Shown: positions 21,510-21,812 of the stretch, piece by piece | Layout: each line of letters starts with the position of its first letter | How positions within the stretch are numbered: the first letter of the stretch is position 1 | NCBI GenBank assembly: GCA_965657085.1 | Contig: CBFHND010000039.1 | Coordinates: 1 to 21,812 of the forward strand | DNA from: CBFHND01 sp965657085 | GTDB lineage: Bacteria; Pseudomonadota; Alphaproteobacteria; Rhodobacterales; Rhodobacteraceae | Direction of reading: 5' to 3' | DNA length: 21,812 bases | Program-made: the position numbers and the translations under genes | The notes under the pieces: generated by a model | The model's database searches: none | The model's input: only the letters and a program-made list of their open reading frames with translations | Told to the model about the DNA's origin: nothing

Positions 21510-21812
21510 TGATGTGGAAGGCGCTGATCGCTGCCTCTGCGGCGCTGTGCCTGACGCTCGTTCCCATGGCCCAAGCGCAAAGCCCGGCCGACATCACCAT
21601 CGAGGCGCTGAACTTTCCGGCACAGATGCAGATCGTGCGGGACGAAGGGCTGGAGGCCGCCGCGAACATTGATCGCGACATGCTGGATGGCGCGGGCGGC
21701 GCGGTCTTTGCGGCCCAGGTCGATGCGCTTTATGATGTACCGCGCATGGTGGCGACCGCGCGCAAGGCCGTCGATGCCGAAGATCCCGCCCGGCTTGAGC
21801 GGATCAACCTGT
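21509..21812 (+). CDS. Secreted DUF2059-like protein, cut by window edge
   Basis: About 101 residues are visible. A signal peptide (MMWKALIAASAALCLTLVPM then AQAQS) is followed by PADITIEALNFPAQMQIVRD, EGLEAAANIDRDMLDGAG and FAAQVDALYDVPRMVATARK. It resembles the preceding gene in layout. The ATG at 21509 overlaps the previous stop; a second ATG follows immediately at 21512. The 3' end is outside the window. Confidence 0.75.
   Translation, partial: MMWKALIAASAALCLTLVPMAQAQSPADITIEALNFPAQMQIVRDEGLEAAANIDRDMLDGAGGAVFAAQVDALYDVPRMVATARKAVDAEDPARLERINL

Overview
The window looks like chromosomal DNA from a marine alphaproteobacterium of the Rhodobacteraceae (Roseobacter group). The evidence is high GC, alphaproteobacterial housekeeping genes (ppx next to rlmE, rlmB, a his cluster), a tripartite tricarboxylate transporter, an Stf0-type sulfotransferase remnant, DUF2059 and DUF2147 secreted proteins, and a metF-like gene beside a 'virulence factor' family gene. 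No phage, integrase, transposase or CRISPR array was seen.

Layout. 1-1650 (-): 5' part of an ABC exporter-like protein with a degenerate first nucleotide-binding domain and no normal start codon. 1870-2885 (+): DUF3307 membrane protein and an RpiB-type isomerase, then a terminator and tRNA-Tyr (-). 3209-5017 (+): rlmB, a coupled zinc-ribbon protein, a gene-free stretch ending in a strong terminator, and a CoA-binding protein. 5053-5194: a 41-bp tandem repeat that leads into a composite intergenic repeat. 5197-9383 (-): histidine genes hisB-hisH and hisA-hisF-hisE, separated by two DUF2147 genes on the other strand. 9513-10101 (+): a stand-alone Lrp/AsnC effector domain and a small secreted protein. 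10242-13518 (+): a tctC-tctB-tctA transporter cluster carrying 5' lesions, with a repeat-rich gap between tctC and tctB. 13585-14572 (-): tRNA-Gly, MAPEG and VOC proteins. 14787-15068 (+): a small AT-rich lipoprotein gene. 15418-16672 (-): metF-like and virulence-factor genes preceded by a 10-bp inverted repeat. 16952-17556 (+): an Stf0 sulfotransferase broken by an internal deletion. 17641-19532 (+): ppx/gppA and rlmE. 19601-20281: two small uncharacterised genes that converge and overlap. 20445-20534 (-): tRNA-Ser. 20676-21812 (+): two tandem DUF2059 secreted proteins, the second cut by the window edge.

How the genes relate. The his genes give five of the later histidine-pathway activities (HisE, HisA, HisH/HisF, HisB). 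RlmB, RlmE and three tRNAs belong to translation. The metF-like pair points to one-carbon/C1 transfer metabolism.

The most notable signals are gene decay and repeats, not a clear new system. Four genes have lesions visible in the sequence: an ATA in place of a start, an ACG at the expected start position of tctC, a TAG at codon 9 of tctB, and an internal deletion with frame change in the sulfotransferase. A composite repeat (a GGGGC-NNN-GCCCC hairpin followed by a CCCCnAGGTATTT...AAAGGAA box) occurs three times, once inverted.
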